DNA of 64,000 nucleotides from Pseudomonas sp. BN411 (GTDB lineage: Bacteria; Pseudomonadota; Gammaproteobacteria; Pseudomonadales; Pseudomonadaceae), in contig NZ_SSOM01000079.1 in NCBI RefSeq assembly GCF_029871235.1, positions 38,420 to 102,419 on the forward strand. Reading direction: 5' to 3'. The position numbers and the translations under genes were made by a program. The notes below the pieces were generated by a model. The model was not told the origin of the DNA. It did not search any database and was given only the letters and a program-made list of their open reading frames with translations. Positions 51,202-59,272 of this stretch are shown one piece after another (positions within the stretch are counted from its first letter, which is position 1; each line of letters starts with the position of its first letter).

Positions 51202-52293
51202 TCAGGCATCCAGCAGGAAGCTGCGCTGTACCGGCCAGCTCAGCCATACCGGTGTACCGCTGGCCAACTGGGCACCGGGGTGGTTACCGGGTACTGCCAG
51301 GTTGATGGCCGGGGCGTCCTGGCCCAGCTTCAGGGCGAGGTGCGTGCTGGCGCCCTGGTAGACCTTTTCGGTGAGGTGTGCGGCGACGATGTTGTGGCCG
51401 GAGAGATCGGGGCGTTCGATGTGCAGGTCCATGTGCTCGGGGCGAACCGCCAGCAGCTTCGGCTGGTCGCCCAGCGCCTGCGGTGCGGCGGCATGCAGAT
51501 GGTTGTCACCGCAGTGGCCGCTGGCGTTGCTGCCGTTGCGGGTCACGTTGGCCAGGGGGAAGAGGTTCATCTTGCCGAGGAACTCGGCGACGAAGCGGCT
51601 GTTGGGCCGGTCGTAGATGTCTTCCGGGCTGTCGACCTGGGCCAGGCGACCCTGATTGAAGATGGCGATGCGGGTGGAGAGGGCCAGCGCTTCGCCCTGG
51701 TCATGGGTGACGAAGACGAAGCTGGTGCCGACCTGGCGGTGGATGCGTTGCAGCTCGGCCTGGAGTTGTTCGCGCAGGTTCTTGTCCAGCGCCGAGAGGG
51801 GTTCGTCGAGCAGCAGCAGGTCCGGCTCGAAGACCAGGGCGCGGGCGATGGCGACGCGTTGTTGCTGGCCACCGGAAAGCTCGGCCGGTTTCTTCTTCAT
51901 GTGGGCGCCCAGGCCCACCACTTCGAGGATGTGCTTGACCCGGCGCTGGCGTTCCTCGGCCTTTACGCCACGGATGCGCAGCGGATAGGCGACGTTGTCT
52001 TCCACCGACATGTGGGGGAACAGGGCGTAGCCCTGGAATACCATGCCGAAGTTGCGCTTTTCCGCCGGTCGGCGGCTGATGTCGACGCCGTTCTCCATCA
52101 GCGTGCCTGAGGTGGCTTCGAGGAAACCGGCGAGGATCATCAGGAGGGTGGTCTTGCCTGAACCCGACGGGCCGAGAAGGGTGAGGAACTCACCCTGGCG
52201 GATGTCCAGGTCGATGCCGTCCAGGGCGGTGAAATGTCCGTACTGCTTCCTGATCCCCTGGGCGCTGAGCTGGATGGCCTGACTGCTTGGCAC
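51202..52293 (-). CDS. ABC transporter ATP-binding protein, PotA-like
   Basis: 363 residues. Walker A is LLGPSGSGKTTLLMIL, signature LSGGQQQRVAIARAL, Walker B LLLLDEPLSALD, H-loop FVTHDQGEAL. A C-terminal TOBE-type regulatory region of about 120 residues follows. First gene of the importer operon on the minus strand. Its promoter region (52294-52460) lies upstream, next to the LysR gene on the same strand. Confidence 0.93.
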   Translation of the reverse strand: MPSSQAIQLSAQGIRKQYGHFTALDGIDLDIRQGEFLTLLGPSGSGKTTLLMILAGFLEATSGTLMENGVDISRRPAEKRNFGMVFQGYALFPHMSVEDNVAYPLRIRGVKAEERQRRVKHILEVVGLGAHMKKKPAELSGGQQQRVAIARALVFEPDLLLLDEPLSALDKNLREQLQAELQRIHRQVGTSFVFVTHDQGEALALSTRIAIFNQGRLAQVDSPEDIYDRPNSRFVAEFLGKMNLFPLANVTRNGSNASGHCGDNHLHAAAPQALGDQPKLLAVRPEHMDLHIERPDLSGHNIVAAHLTEKVYQGASTHLALKLGQDAPAINLAVPGNHPGAQLASGTPVWLSWPVQRSFLLDA

Positions 52294-52461
52294 GCTGGTT
52301 ACTCCCCTTGTTGTGCTGGGACTCGCGGATGGGTCCCGGATTGGGCGTTTTGGCCATTATTGTCAAAGGGAGCGCTACATCAATGGAATTATTTCTCCCT
52401 TAATGTTTAGTTTTTTTGGACATTCAAGATCCCGAAATTTCCCGCTCACAGGGCGCCTCCC

Positions 52462-52524
52462 GTAGGAGCGAGCTTGCTCGCGAACGGGCCAGCACCGAGG
52501 CTTCGCGAGCAAGCTCGCTCCTAC
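52462..52524. repeat. REPIN of the GTAGGAGCG family (63 bp)
   Basis: GTAGGAGCGAGCTTGCTCGC...GCGAGCAAGCTCGCTCCTAC: two REP arms in perfect inverted orientation around GAACGGGCCAGCACCGAGGC. It lies 10 bp past the LysR stop and can also act as a transcription end. Confidence 0.82.
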
Positions 52525-52534
52525 AAAAGCAGGC

Positions 52535-53440
52535 TCAGCGGTGTTCGTGCCAGATCTGTGTAGAGGCTTGCAGCTGCGTCTTCACCCAGTTGCTGAAGGC
52601 CTGCACGGCCGGGCGTTCGGCCTTCTGCGGGTCGGCCACAAGGTAGTAGCCGCGATGGGAATCGATGGCGATTTCGAAGGGGCGCACCAGCAGGCCGCGG
52701 GCCAGGGCGTCGCCGCTGATCAGGTTGTCGCCCATGCCGACTCCCTGGGCGGCGATACAGGCGGACTGCGCGCAGTGGGCATCGGAGAAGACGATACCGG
52801 TGCCGGCGTCCACGCTCGATGCCCCGGCGGCGGCGAGCCATACCCGCCAGTCGCTGTAGTCGCTCATGTGCAGCAGCGGGAATCCGGCCAGTTCCTGCGG
52901 GGTCTTGAGGCCGCCCATAGCGTTGATCAGACGCGGGCTGCACACCGGGAAGAAGCGCAGGGCGACGATCTGCTCCACCGCCATGTCGGGCCAGTCGCCG
53001 ATGCCATAGGCGACGAAGAGGTCGACGTTGGCGTTGCTGACATCATCCGGCGTGCGCGGCGAGATCAGCTGCAGTTGGACCTGCGGGTACTCGCGCAGGA
53101 AACCGCCGATGTGGTGGCACAACCAATAGGTGGCGAAGCCGGGGTTGCAGCTCACGCTCAGGCGTCCGGAGATTTCCTGGTCATCCAGGCGGCGGCTGGC
53201 TTCTTCCAGGTTGGAAAGGATGCGGTGCACTTCGCGGGCGTAGCGTTCGCCCCGATAGGTGAGGCCGATGCCCCGCCCGATGCGCTCAGTCAGTGGGAAT
53301 CCGAGGCTTTCCTCCAGGCTGCTGATCTGGTGGCTGATGGCGCTGCGGGTCAGGTTGAGCTCATGGGCGGCGGCGGACACGCTGCCCAGGCGGGCGACGG
53401 CGTCCAGGGCACGCAGCGCGGTCATCGAGGGGAAGCGCAT
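52535..53440 (-). CDS. LysR family regulator, GcvA-type
   Basis: 301 residues. HTH: MTALRALDAVARLGSVSAAAHELNLTRSAISHQISSLEESLGFPL, GcvA/BetI-like spacing (IGRGIGLTYRGERYA, GFATYWLCHHIGGFLREYP). It is divergent from the M20 hydrolase operon (153 bp gap) and lies upstream of the ABC importer on the same strand, so it could control both. Effector unknown. Confidence 0.9.
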   Translation of the reverse strand: MRFPSMTALRALDAVARLGSVSAAAHELNLTRSAISHQISSLEESLGFPLTERIGRGIGLTYRGERYAREVHRILSNLEEASRRLDDQEISGRLSVSCNPGFATYWLCHHIGGFLREYPQVQLQLISPRTPDDVSNANVDLFVAYGIGDWPDMAVEQIVALRFFPVCSPRLINAMGGLKTPQELAGFPLLHMSDYSDWRVWLAAAGASSVDAGTGIVFSDAHCAQSACIAAQGVGMGDNLISGDALARGLLVRPFEIAIDSHRGYYLVADPQKAERPAVQAFSNWVKTQLQASTQIWHEHR

Positions 53441-53593
53441 GGAGGGCTCCGGCGGGTATGAGGTGAAAATATCTAAACATTAGTGGCGAAATAAATCGAT
53501 TGTTGTATTGCTCCACTCAACAATACTAAGGCCAGCCCGCCGCTGGCCGACCTGCGCGGACGGGCCTTGTCACCCCATCAAGGAATCCCTTTC

Positions 53594-55177
53594 ATGCACG
53601 AGCCCAAGCAATTCGCCCTGGACTGGGTGGAGCAGCAGCACAAGACCCTGTCGGACTGGCACCAGGTGATCTGGCATTACGCCGAACCCGCGTTCCGTGA
53701 GTACAAGTCCTGTGCCTGGTACGTGGAGCTGCTGCGCAAGGAAGGGTTCGAAGTGGAGGAGGGCAGCGGTGGCATGCCCACGGCCTTCTGCGCCACTTTC
53801 AAGAATGGCGAAGGCCCGGTCGTGGCGACCTACGGCGAATACGACGCGGTACCCGGCAACTGCCAGGCGGCGGCGACCCGAAAGATGCCGCGTGAAGGCC
53901 TGTCGCGCTTCGCTCCCGGTCATACCGACCCGCATTCGGCACTGGGCATCAGCGCCCTCGGTGGTCTGCTGGCGGCCAAGGCAGCGATGCTCGAACACGG
54001 CATCCAGGGCACCCTGAAGTTCTTCGGCGAACCGGCGGAAAAACTGCGCGCCTCCAAGCCGGTGCACGCGGCCAAGGGGTACTACGATGACCTCGACGCG
54101 GCCATCAGCTTCCACCCCACCTACATGCTGCCGCTGAACAACACCACCACCTGGGATACCCACTGCGGCATCGCCTACGCGTACATCTACACCTTCACCT
54201 GCGATGAACCGCAGAACTGGATCGCCTCGGACAAATACAGCCCGATCCCGCAGAACCACCTGGCCGCCCGCGCACCGGGCGCCAACGATGCGCTGGTGCA
54301 CTTCTACACCCTGAACGAAAGCTTGCGCCGTTCCACGCTGCCGTTCACCGGCCTGTGGAGCTATAACGAGGCCATTCTCACTGCCGGCCAGGCGACCGCC
54401 GACAACCTGCCGCCGCACATTTCGCAGATCCAGTACCTGCTGCGCTGCGACTCCATCGAGCAGGCCGAGACCATCGCCCAGGTGATGGACAACAACGCCG
54501 CGGCCGCCGCCCTGGCCACCGGCTGCCAATGGAAGAAGACCTGGGTGTGCAAGTCCCGTGGTGGCTTGCCCAACCACGTGATGGCGCAGGCTACCTACGA
54601 CAACCTGGCCCTGGTCGGCGCGCCGCGCTGGGGCTTTGAGGCCATCGAAATCGCCCAGGAAATCCAGGCCAACCTGGGCCTGGAGCCGATGGAGAAACCC
54701 TTCCTGCCGGCCACCGAAGAACTGATCGAGCCGCAGGAGTGCGAACGCCAGATGCGCCTGCAGATGCCGGCCTGGCAGAAGCACCTGACCTCCGACGACT
54801 ACCCGGAATACACCTGGCACTGCCCGACCGTGCGCCTGCTGGTGGCGCGACCGATGCTCTCGGCGCCGGCTGGCTACACCTATCCGGACTGGGTCGCCAA
54901 CGCCCTGGGCGGCATTCGCCAGGCCATCGATCCGATGATCCAGGTGGCGGCCAAGACTATCGCCGCGACCCTGGTGGACCTACTCACCCGTCCCGAGCTG
55001 CTGGCTGCCGCCCGCGCCGAGTTCGTCGAGCGCACCGGCGGCGGCATCGGTGGCAGCCGCTGGCAGGCGCCGCTGCTGCCGAAGGACTTCCAGGCACCTC
55101 ATCGCTACCGCTGGCCGGAGTACATCCGCACCGTGCGCGGTGAGGAATGGTGGATTCCGGCTCGCGACGACGAATGA
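53594..55177 (+). CDS. M20 family metallo-amidohydrolase, AbgB-like, atypical metal site
   Basis: 527 residues, similar in layout to AbgB-type amidohydrolases: FALDWVEQQHKTLSDWHQVIWHYAEPAFREYKS, then YGEYDAVPG, metal-region GHTDPHSALG, FFGEPAEKLRASKP, DLDAAISFHPT. In AbgB the corresponding places read CGHN and PGEE, so here a Cys ligand appears as Asp and one of the catalytic Glu pair as Lys. This subfamily may use a different metal set or substrate. AAGGA sits about 9 bases before the ATG at 53594. First gene of an operon with an amidohydrolase and a CobW-type GTPase. Confidence 0.82.
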   Translation: MHEPKQFALDWVEQQHKTLSDWHQVIWHYAEPAFREYKSCAWYVELLRKEGFEVEEGSGGMPTAFCATFKNGEGPVVATYGEYDAVPGNCQAAATRKMPREGLSRFAPGHTDPHSALGISALGGLLAAKAAMLEHGIQGTLKFFGEPAEKLRASKPVHAAKGYYDDLDAAISFHPTYMLPLNNTTTWDTHCGIAYAYIYTFTCDEPQNWIASDKYSPIPQNHLAARAPGANDALVHFYTLNESLRRSTLPFTGLWSYNEAILTAGQATADNLPPHISQIQYLLRCDSIEQAETIAQVMDNNAAAAALATGCQWKKTWVCKSRGGLPNHVMAQATYDNLALVGAPRWGFEAIEIAQEIQANLGLEPMEKPFLPATEELIEPQECERQMRLQMPAWQKHLTSDDYPEYTWHCPTVRLLVARPMLSAPAGYTYPDWVANALGGIRQAIDPMIQVAAKTIAATLVDLLTRPELLAAARAEFVERTGGGIGGSRWQAPLLPKDFQAPHRYRWPEYIRTVRGEEWWIPARDDE

Positions 55178-55287
55178 GCCCGAGGCGGGCCACTCGACCC
55201 GCTTTTCCAACCTTTCCAGCGATTCACGACTGACTCTGCCAAGACGGGCGTCAAGCCCGCGATCAATTCGAAGAAGGTGTCACCGCC

Positions 55288-57024
55288 ATGGGTAACTCCA
55301 CCGACTACCGCTCCAGCAATGTCCCCGGTCCGTCCGGCGCCGCCGACCTGGTGTTGACCAATGGCCGCATCTACACCGTGGATGCCGCCAACCCCTGGGC
55401 CGAAGCCGTGGCCATTCGCGGAGGGCGCTTCGTTGCAGTCGGTGGCAACGGAGACATGGAGAGCCTGATCGGTCCCCGTACCCGCGTGCTGGACCTGAAA
55501 GGGCGCTTCGCCATGCCGGGCCTCTACGACATGCACACGCACCCGGACCTGAAGCTGGCCCCCGGCTACGCGGGCTATCTGGAAGTGGGAGTGGAAGACC
55601 CGACGCCGGAGCAGGTCAGGCAGGCCATCCTCGACTATGCAGCCGCCCATCCCGGCGATGGCTGGGTCTACGGCCAGTACTTCGTGCGCTACACCTTCAA
55701 GCAGGCTGGCCTGGTACCGGACCGCTACTGGCTGGACAGCGTCCTGCCGGACCGTCCGGTGGCCATCCTCGACCGCTCCTGGGGCTGCATGATGGTCAAC
55801 TCCCGTGCGCTGGAGCTGGCTGGCATCGATGCGGACACCATGGACCCGCGCCACGGCTACATCGAGCGCGACAGCGTCACCGGCGAGCCCACCGGCATCC
55901 TGGTGGACGGCGCCTATGCGCTGATGCACGCGGCCATGCCGCCGACCCCGCAGCACGCACTGAAGCGCGCTTACCGCGAGGGCGTGTGGTTCCAGAGCGG
56001 CCACGGCGTGGTGGGCACCAAGTACGTGCACGTCTGCGAACACCGTCTGAACGCGCTGAAGTCCATCGACCAGGCCGGCGAACTCTCGGTACGGGTGGAA
56101 GCCGCCATCAGTTGGCAGGACGACATCTTCCCGGTGAAGCGCCGCTGGGAACTGCTGGCCGGCGAGCGGCACTACTACCGCAGCGCCCGCCTCAACGCCA
56201 ACGCGGTGAAGTTCCACTTCGACGGCACCCACGAATCCCGTTCGTCCTACCTGTCCAGCGCCTGGCCGGGTGAGGCCAGCTGGCGTGGTCACCTCAACCT
56301 GACTCCCGAGCACATCACCGACATGGTGGTGGACATGGACCGCAGGGGCATCCGCGTGATCGCCCACTGCACCGGCGATGGCGCCTCCGACCTGTTCCTC
56401 GATGCCGTGGCCGAGGCCCGCCGTCGCAACGGCTACAGCGGCGTGCGCCACCAGTGCGCCCACAGCACCACGCTGCTGGACGGCAACCTGCCGCGCTTCG
56501 CCGAACTGAACGTCACCGCCGAATTCTCCCCGGTGGGCTGGTTCCCGTCGTCCTTCGCCTATGCCCGCGCCGTCTTTGGCGAGGACCGCATGCAGCGCGC
56601 CTACAACTTCAAGGGCGTGCTGGAGCACGGCGGTGTAGCGGTGATGGGCACCGACTGGCCGGTGTCCAGCATCAACCCCTGGATCGGCTTCGAGGCGATG
56701 GTCACCCGCGAGAACCCCTTCGGCGACGAGGAAGGCTGCTTCTACGGCAACCCCATCAGCCTGGAGCAGGCCATCCGCGTGATGACCCTCAATGGCGCCT
56801 GGTGCATGGGTATCGAGGACAAGGCCGGTTCCATCGAAGTCGGCAAGTCCGCTGACCTCATCGTGCTCGACCGCAACCTCTTCGACGTGGCGCCCAAGGG
56901 CAACATCCACGACACCCAGGTGCAGCTGACCCTGCTGGAAGGCGAGGTGACCTGGGACCGCCATGGCGAGTTCGACGGCACCGAGCATGCCGCCGTCTGG
57001 CAGGGCGAACTGCCGAACTTCTGA
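55288..57024 (+). CDS. Amidohydrolase family protein, YtcJ-like
   Basis: 578 residues, metal-dependent TIM barrel. MPGLYDMHTHPD gives the first HxH, AVKFHFDG has the usual carboxylated-Lys place, RVIAHCTGDGAS and HQCAHST supply the later His ligands, and MGTDWPVS the catalytic Asp. This is Amidohydro_3/YtcJ, whose known activities include N-acyl amino acid and formamide-like hydrolysis. Cytoplasmic. It follows the M20 gene by 110 bp on the same strand. Substrate unknown. Confidence 0.87.
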   Translation: MGNSTDYRSSNVPGPSGAADLVLTNGRIYTVDAANPWAEAVAIRGGRFVAVGGNGDMESLIGPRTRVLDLKGRFAMPGLYDMHTHPDLKLAPGYAGYLEVGVEDPTPEQVRQAILDYAAAHPGDGWVYGQYFVRYTFKQAGLVPDRYWLDSVLPDRPVAILDRSWGCMMVNSRALELAGIDADTMDPRHGYIERDSVTGEPTGILVDGAYALMHAAMPPTPQHALKRAYREGVWFQSGHGVVGTKYVHVCEHRLNALKSIDQAGELSVRVEAAISWQDDIFPVKRRWELLAGERHYYRSARLNANAVKFHFDGTHESRSSYLSSAWPGEASWRGHLNLTPEHITDMVVDMDRRGIRVIAHCTGDGASDLFLDAVAEARRRNGYSGVRHQCAHSTTLLDGNLPRFAELNVTAEFSPVGWFPSSFAYARAVFGEDRMQRAYNFKGVLEHGGVAVMGTDWPVSSINPWIGFEAMVTRENPFGDEEGCFYGNPISLEQAIRVMTLNGAWCMGIEDKAGSIEVGKSADLIVLDRNLFDVAPKGNIHDTQVQLTLLEGEVTWDRHGEFDGTEHAAVWQGELPNF

Positions 57025-57041
57025 TCCAGCCACCAGGAAAC

Positions 57042-58019
57042 ATGCCCATGAGCAGACTCGCCCCCATTCCCGTGACCCTGGTGTCGGGCTTTCTCGGCGC
57101 CGGCAAGACCACCTTGCTGAACCGGATCCTCAACAGCGACCACGGCCTGCGCATGGCGGTGATGGTCAACGACTTCGGCGCCATCAATATCGACAGCCAA
57201 TTGATCGTCAGCCAGACCCAGACCACGGTGAGCTTGGCCAACGGTTGCATCTGCTGCACCGTCGAGAGCGACCTGATCGAACAGCTCGGCCGCCTGCTGG
57301 ATGATCGCGCCAATCGACCCGAGTACATCGTGATCGAGGCGAGCGGGGTGTCGAATCCGGCGAAGATCGCCAACACCCTGCGCTATCCGCAATTCCGCGA
57401 CGCGCTGGCCATCGACAGCATCCTCACGGTGGTGGATGCCGAGCAGTTCGAGCGGCTGGATGGGGAGATGGCGCAGCTGGCGATGGAACAACTGGATGTG
57501 GCTGACATCATCGTGCTGAACAAGGTGGATCGGGTTAGCCGCGACCAGCTCGATGCCCTCAAGGCACGCTGGCTCTATCCCAACGCGCGGTTGCTGGAGT
57601 GCGAATACGGCGAGGTTCCGCTGGAACTGGTGCTGGGCGTCGGTCGCTTCAAGTCCGGCTGGAGCTTGCGGCCGGCGACCATGGCGGCGGCGCCGGTGTT
57701 AGCGTCGGTGAAGGAGGAAGATCATTCGGCGATCTTCGAGACCTGGAGTTTTTCCAGTGAGCGTCCGCTATCCCTGAAAGCCCTGCGCCAGGCGCTGGCG
57801 ACCCTGCCAGCCGATATCTACCGCGCCAAGGGCGTTTGCCAGATAGCTGAAGCAGTGGGTAAGCGTTGCATCCTGCATCTGGTGGGCAGTCGCAGTGAAA
57901 TCAGGCCGGAAGAGGGCTGGGATGGCCGAACGCCGCAAACCCAACTGATCTTCATCGGCCGGCGCGGGACCATCGATGCGGCCAAGATGCAAGCGACCTT
58001 CGAGAAGTGCGTGGCCTGA
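57042..58019 (+). CDS. CobW/COG0523 family GTPase, putative metallochaperone
   Basis: 325 residues. Walker A is GFLGAGKTT (residues 16-24), switch NDFGAIN, metal-binding CICC at Cys69, Cys71 and Cys72 (NGCICC), and NKVDR as the base motif; a CobW_C domain fills the last 100 residues (FETWSFSSERPLSLKALRQAL). This family delivers Zn or other metals to client enzymes using GTP. Position 18 bp after a metallo-amidohydrolase suggests its client is one of the two hydrolases upstream. Followed by REPIN copy G. Confidence 0.9.
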   Translation: MPMSRLAPIPVTLVSGFLGAGKTTLLNRILNSDHGLRMAVMVNDFGAINIDSQLIVSQTQTTVSLANGCICCTVESDLIEQLGRLLDDRANRPEYIVIEASGVSNPAKIANTLRYPQFRDALAIDSILTVVDAEQFERLDGEMAQLAMEQLDVADIIVLNKVDRVSRDQLDALKARWLYPNARLLECEYGEVPLELVLGVGRFKSGWSLRPATMAAAPVLASVKEEDHSAIFETWSFSSERPLSLKALRQALATLPADIYRAKGVCQIAEAVGKRCILHLVGSRSEIRPEEGWDGRTPQTQLIFIGRRGTIDAAKMQATFEKCVA

Positions 58020-58027
58020 GGCTTGGT

Positions 58028-58125
58028 TGTGGGGGCGAATTCATTCGCTAGGCGGACCGGAGGCCACCGCGGCGACGTAGGATGGGGCAGCCGCGCCGCC
58101 CTTAGCGATTGAAATCGCCCCCACA
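58028..58125. repeat. REPIN-like element, copy G (98 bp)
   Basis: Left end TGTGGGGGCGAATTCATTCGC, right end GCGATTGAAATCGCCCCCACA, orientation as C-F. It lies 9 bp past the CobW gene stop. Confidence 0.8.
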
Positions 58126-58157
58126 GGTAGATCGGTTTTTCGTTCCGCAAAAATGAA

Positions 58158-58181
58158 GAAGGCGCCACAAGTGGCGCCTTC
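58158..58181 (-). terminator. Rho-independent terminator of the repeat protein gene
   Basis: GAAGGCGCCAC (58158-58168) pairs with GTGGCGCCTTC (58171-58181). On the minus strand it is followed by TTCATTTTTGC. It lies 57 bp past the stop of the gene at 58239. Confidence 0.8.
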
Positions 58182-58238
58182 TGCCTTTCGAGGGGTTGCA
58201 TACATCGTGATTGCCTGCCTCTGAACGGTGCTCCGGGA

Positions 58239-58610
58239 TCAGCTGATGCGGTTGGCACCGGTACGGTCAGCACCGCCTTCAGCGATACGGTTGGCGCCAG
58301 TGCGGTCGGCACCACCTTCAGCGATGCGGTCGGCACCACCTTCGGCGATACGGTTGGCGCCAGTACGGTTAGCACCACCTTCAGCGACACGGTTGGCACC
58401 AGTACGGTCGGCACCGCCTTCAGCGATACGGTTGGCACCGGTACGGTCAGCGCCGCCTTCGGCTACGCGGTGGATGCTGGTGCGGTCGGCGCCGCCTTCG
58501 GCTACGCGGTAGATGCTGGTGCGATCGGCGCCACCCTCAGCGACGGACAGGGCGAAAGCGGAAGCGGACAGGCTGGCGATGAACAGGCTGGCAAGGATTT
58601 GCTTTTTCAT
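58239..58610 (-). CDS. Secreted 13-residue tandem repeat protein (VAEGGADR type)
   Basis: 123 residues. Signal peptide MKKQILASLFIASLSASAFA is followed by eight units of the form R-[VI]-AEGGADRT-[SG]-x-x, one of them (sixth) cut to eight residues and one with Asn for Asp (AEGGANR). The exported part is nearly all repeat, so it is low in complexity, with acidic and Arg residues alternating. A family of such AEGGxxR repeat proteins is known to me from Pseudomonas under loose names, without a known function. The ATG at 58610 starts the signal; a frame extension to 58655 is rejected. Terminator on the same strand. Confidence 0.82.
   Translation of the reverse strand: MKKQILASLFIASLSASAFALSVAEGGADRTSIYRVAEGGADRTSIHRVAEGGADRTGANRIAEGGADRTGANRVAEGGANRTGANRIAEGGADRIAEGGADRTGANRIAEGGADRTGANRIS
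58242..58547 (-). repeat. 39-bp tandem coding repeats
   Basis: The repeat region of the gene above; each unit is 39 bp, except one of 24 bp. Neighbouring units are almost identical in DNA (ACGGTTGGCACCAGTACGGTC-like blocks), so copy number probably varies between strains. Confidence 0.82.
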
Positions 58611-58985
58611 TTTCGGGCACCTCGGTGAGGGTTGGAATTGGTCTACGGGGCCCATGTTACTGATGTGATTTCGATGAAGAAGTGATGCTGCGTGATGGTT
58701 ACCATCGACGTCAGTGATAGTTATATGTGTGCTAATAAAAACAAAGAGTTAAGTGGGTGTTTTTAACGCTGTTACGCCACCTGGAAAGGCTTTTCCCTGG
58801 AGCTGGAATAATCGAATCTATCGATGTAAAGATCGAATCGCTCCCAGGCAGAGGCTGGAAACTGGCCTGGATGGCCCATTCCAGAGCGGCTGCTGGCGTG
58901 ATTCAGGGGAGGAGGGAGGGGAACTCAGCTGCAAGCCGGAGCGAATGCACTCGCTCCGGCTTGCCAATGGCGATGTCGCTGGAAA
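58611..58985. other. Intergenic region with AT-rich promoter
   Basis: 375 bp. The AT-rich stretch 58655-58760 should carry the repeat protein promoter. Reading frames here have no coding bias. A hairpin is at 58931-58964. Confidence 0.5.
58931..58964 (-). terminator. Hairpin past the 60-residue gene
   Basis: GCAAGCCGGAGCGA (58931-58944) pairs with TCGCTCCGGCTTGC (58951-58964), a perfect 14-bp stem with a six-base loop. The T tract is weak on the minus strand, where the 58986 gene ends. Confidence 0.65.
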
Positions 58986-59168
58986 TCAGCGCTTGCCCAT
59001 GGAGCGGCGGGAGCCGCGGGGCGGCGGATGCAGGCGCGAACCGCGATCATGCCCCTTCAGGGTCTGGTGGTAAGGGATGTTCGGCTTCTTCGGCTTGGCG
59101 GGCGCGTCCGGAGTGGCCGCGGTTTCCTGGGGCTGGGCTTCGGCCTGGTCGAGGTCTTCGCTGTTCAT
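58986..59168 (-). CDS. Small hypothetical protein with basic C-terminus
   Basis: 60 residues: an acidic, Ala/Pro-rich N-terminus (MNSEDLDQAEAQPQETAATPDAP) and a basic tail (KKPNIPYHQTLKGHDRGSRLHPPPRGSRRSMGKR). It looks conserved in kind with short pseudomonad proteins ending RRSMGKR, recalled only loosely. No clear ribosome site. It follows the SCO gene on the same strand after a GGCCCGCTAGCGGGCC palindrome (59193-59208). Confidence 0.55.
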   Translation of the reverse strand: MNSEDLDQAEAQPQETAATPDAPAKPKKPNIPYHQTLKGHDRGSRLHPPPRGSRRSMGKR

Positions 59169-59272
59169 GGTGCTTCTGCTCTGTGCGGGCTTGGCCCGCT
59201 AGCGGGCCGGAGGCGCGCATCATACACCAACTGCCCGCAGGCCGGCCCCTGGGCGGGCCCACGGGCATCGGT

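Noticed and set aside
49969..52110. 713-codon plus-strand frame opposite the binding protein and ATPase genes
   Set aside because: Antisense to two genes with complete ABC motifs; composition typical of a shadow.
55105..57033. 642-codon minus-strand frame opposite the amidohydrolase gene
   Set aside because: The plus strand carries all amidohydrolase metal motifs; the antisense is His/Val/Ala-rich filler.
58242..58547. Regular repeats that might be a CRISPR array
   Set aside because: 39-bp units without unique spacers, in frame, inside a gene with signal peptide; coding tandem repeats.
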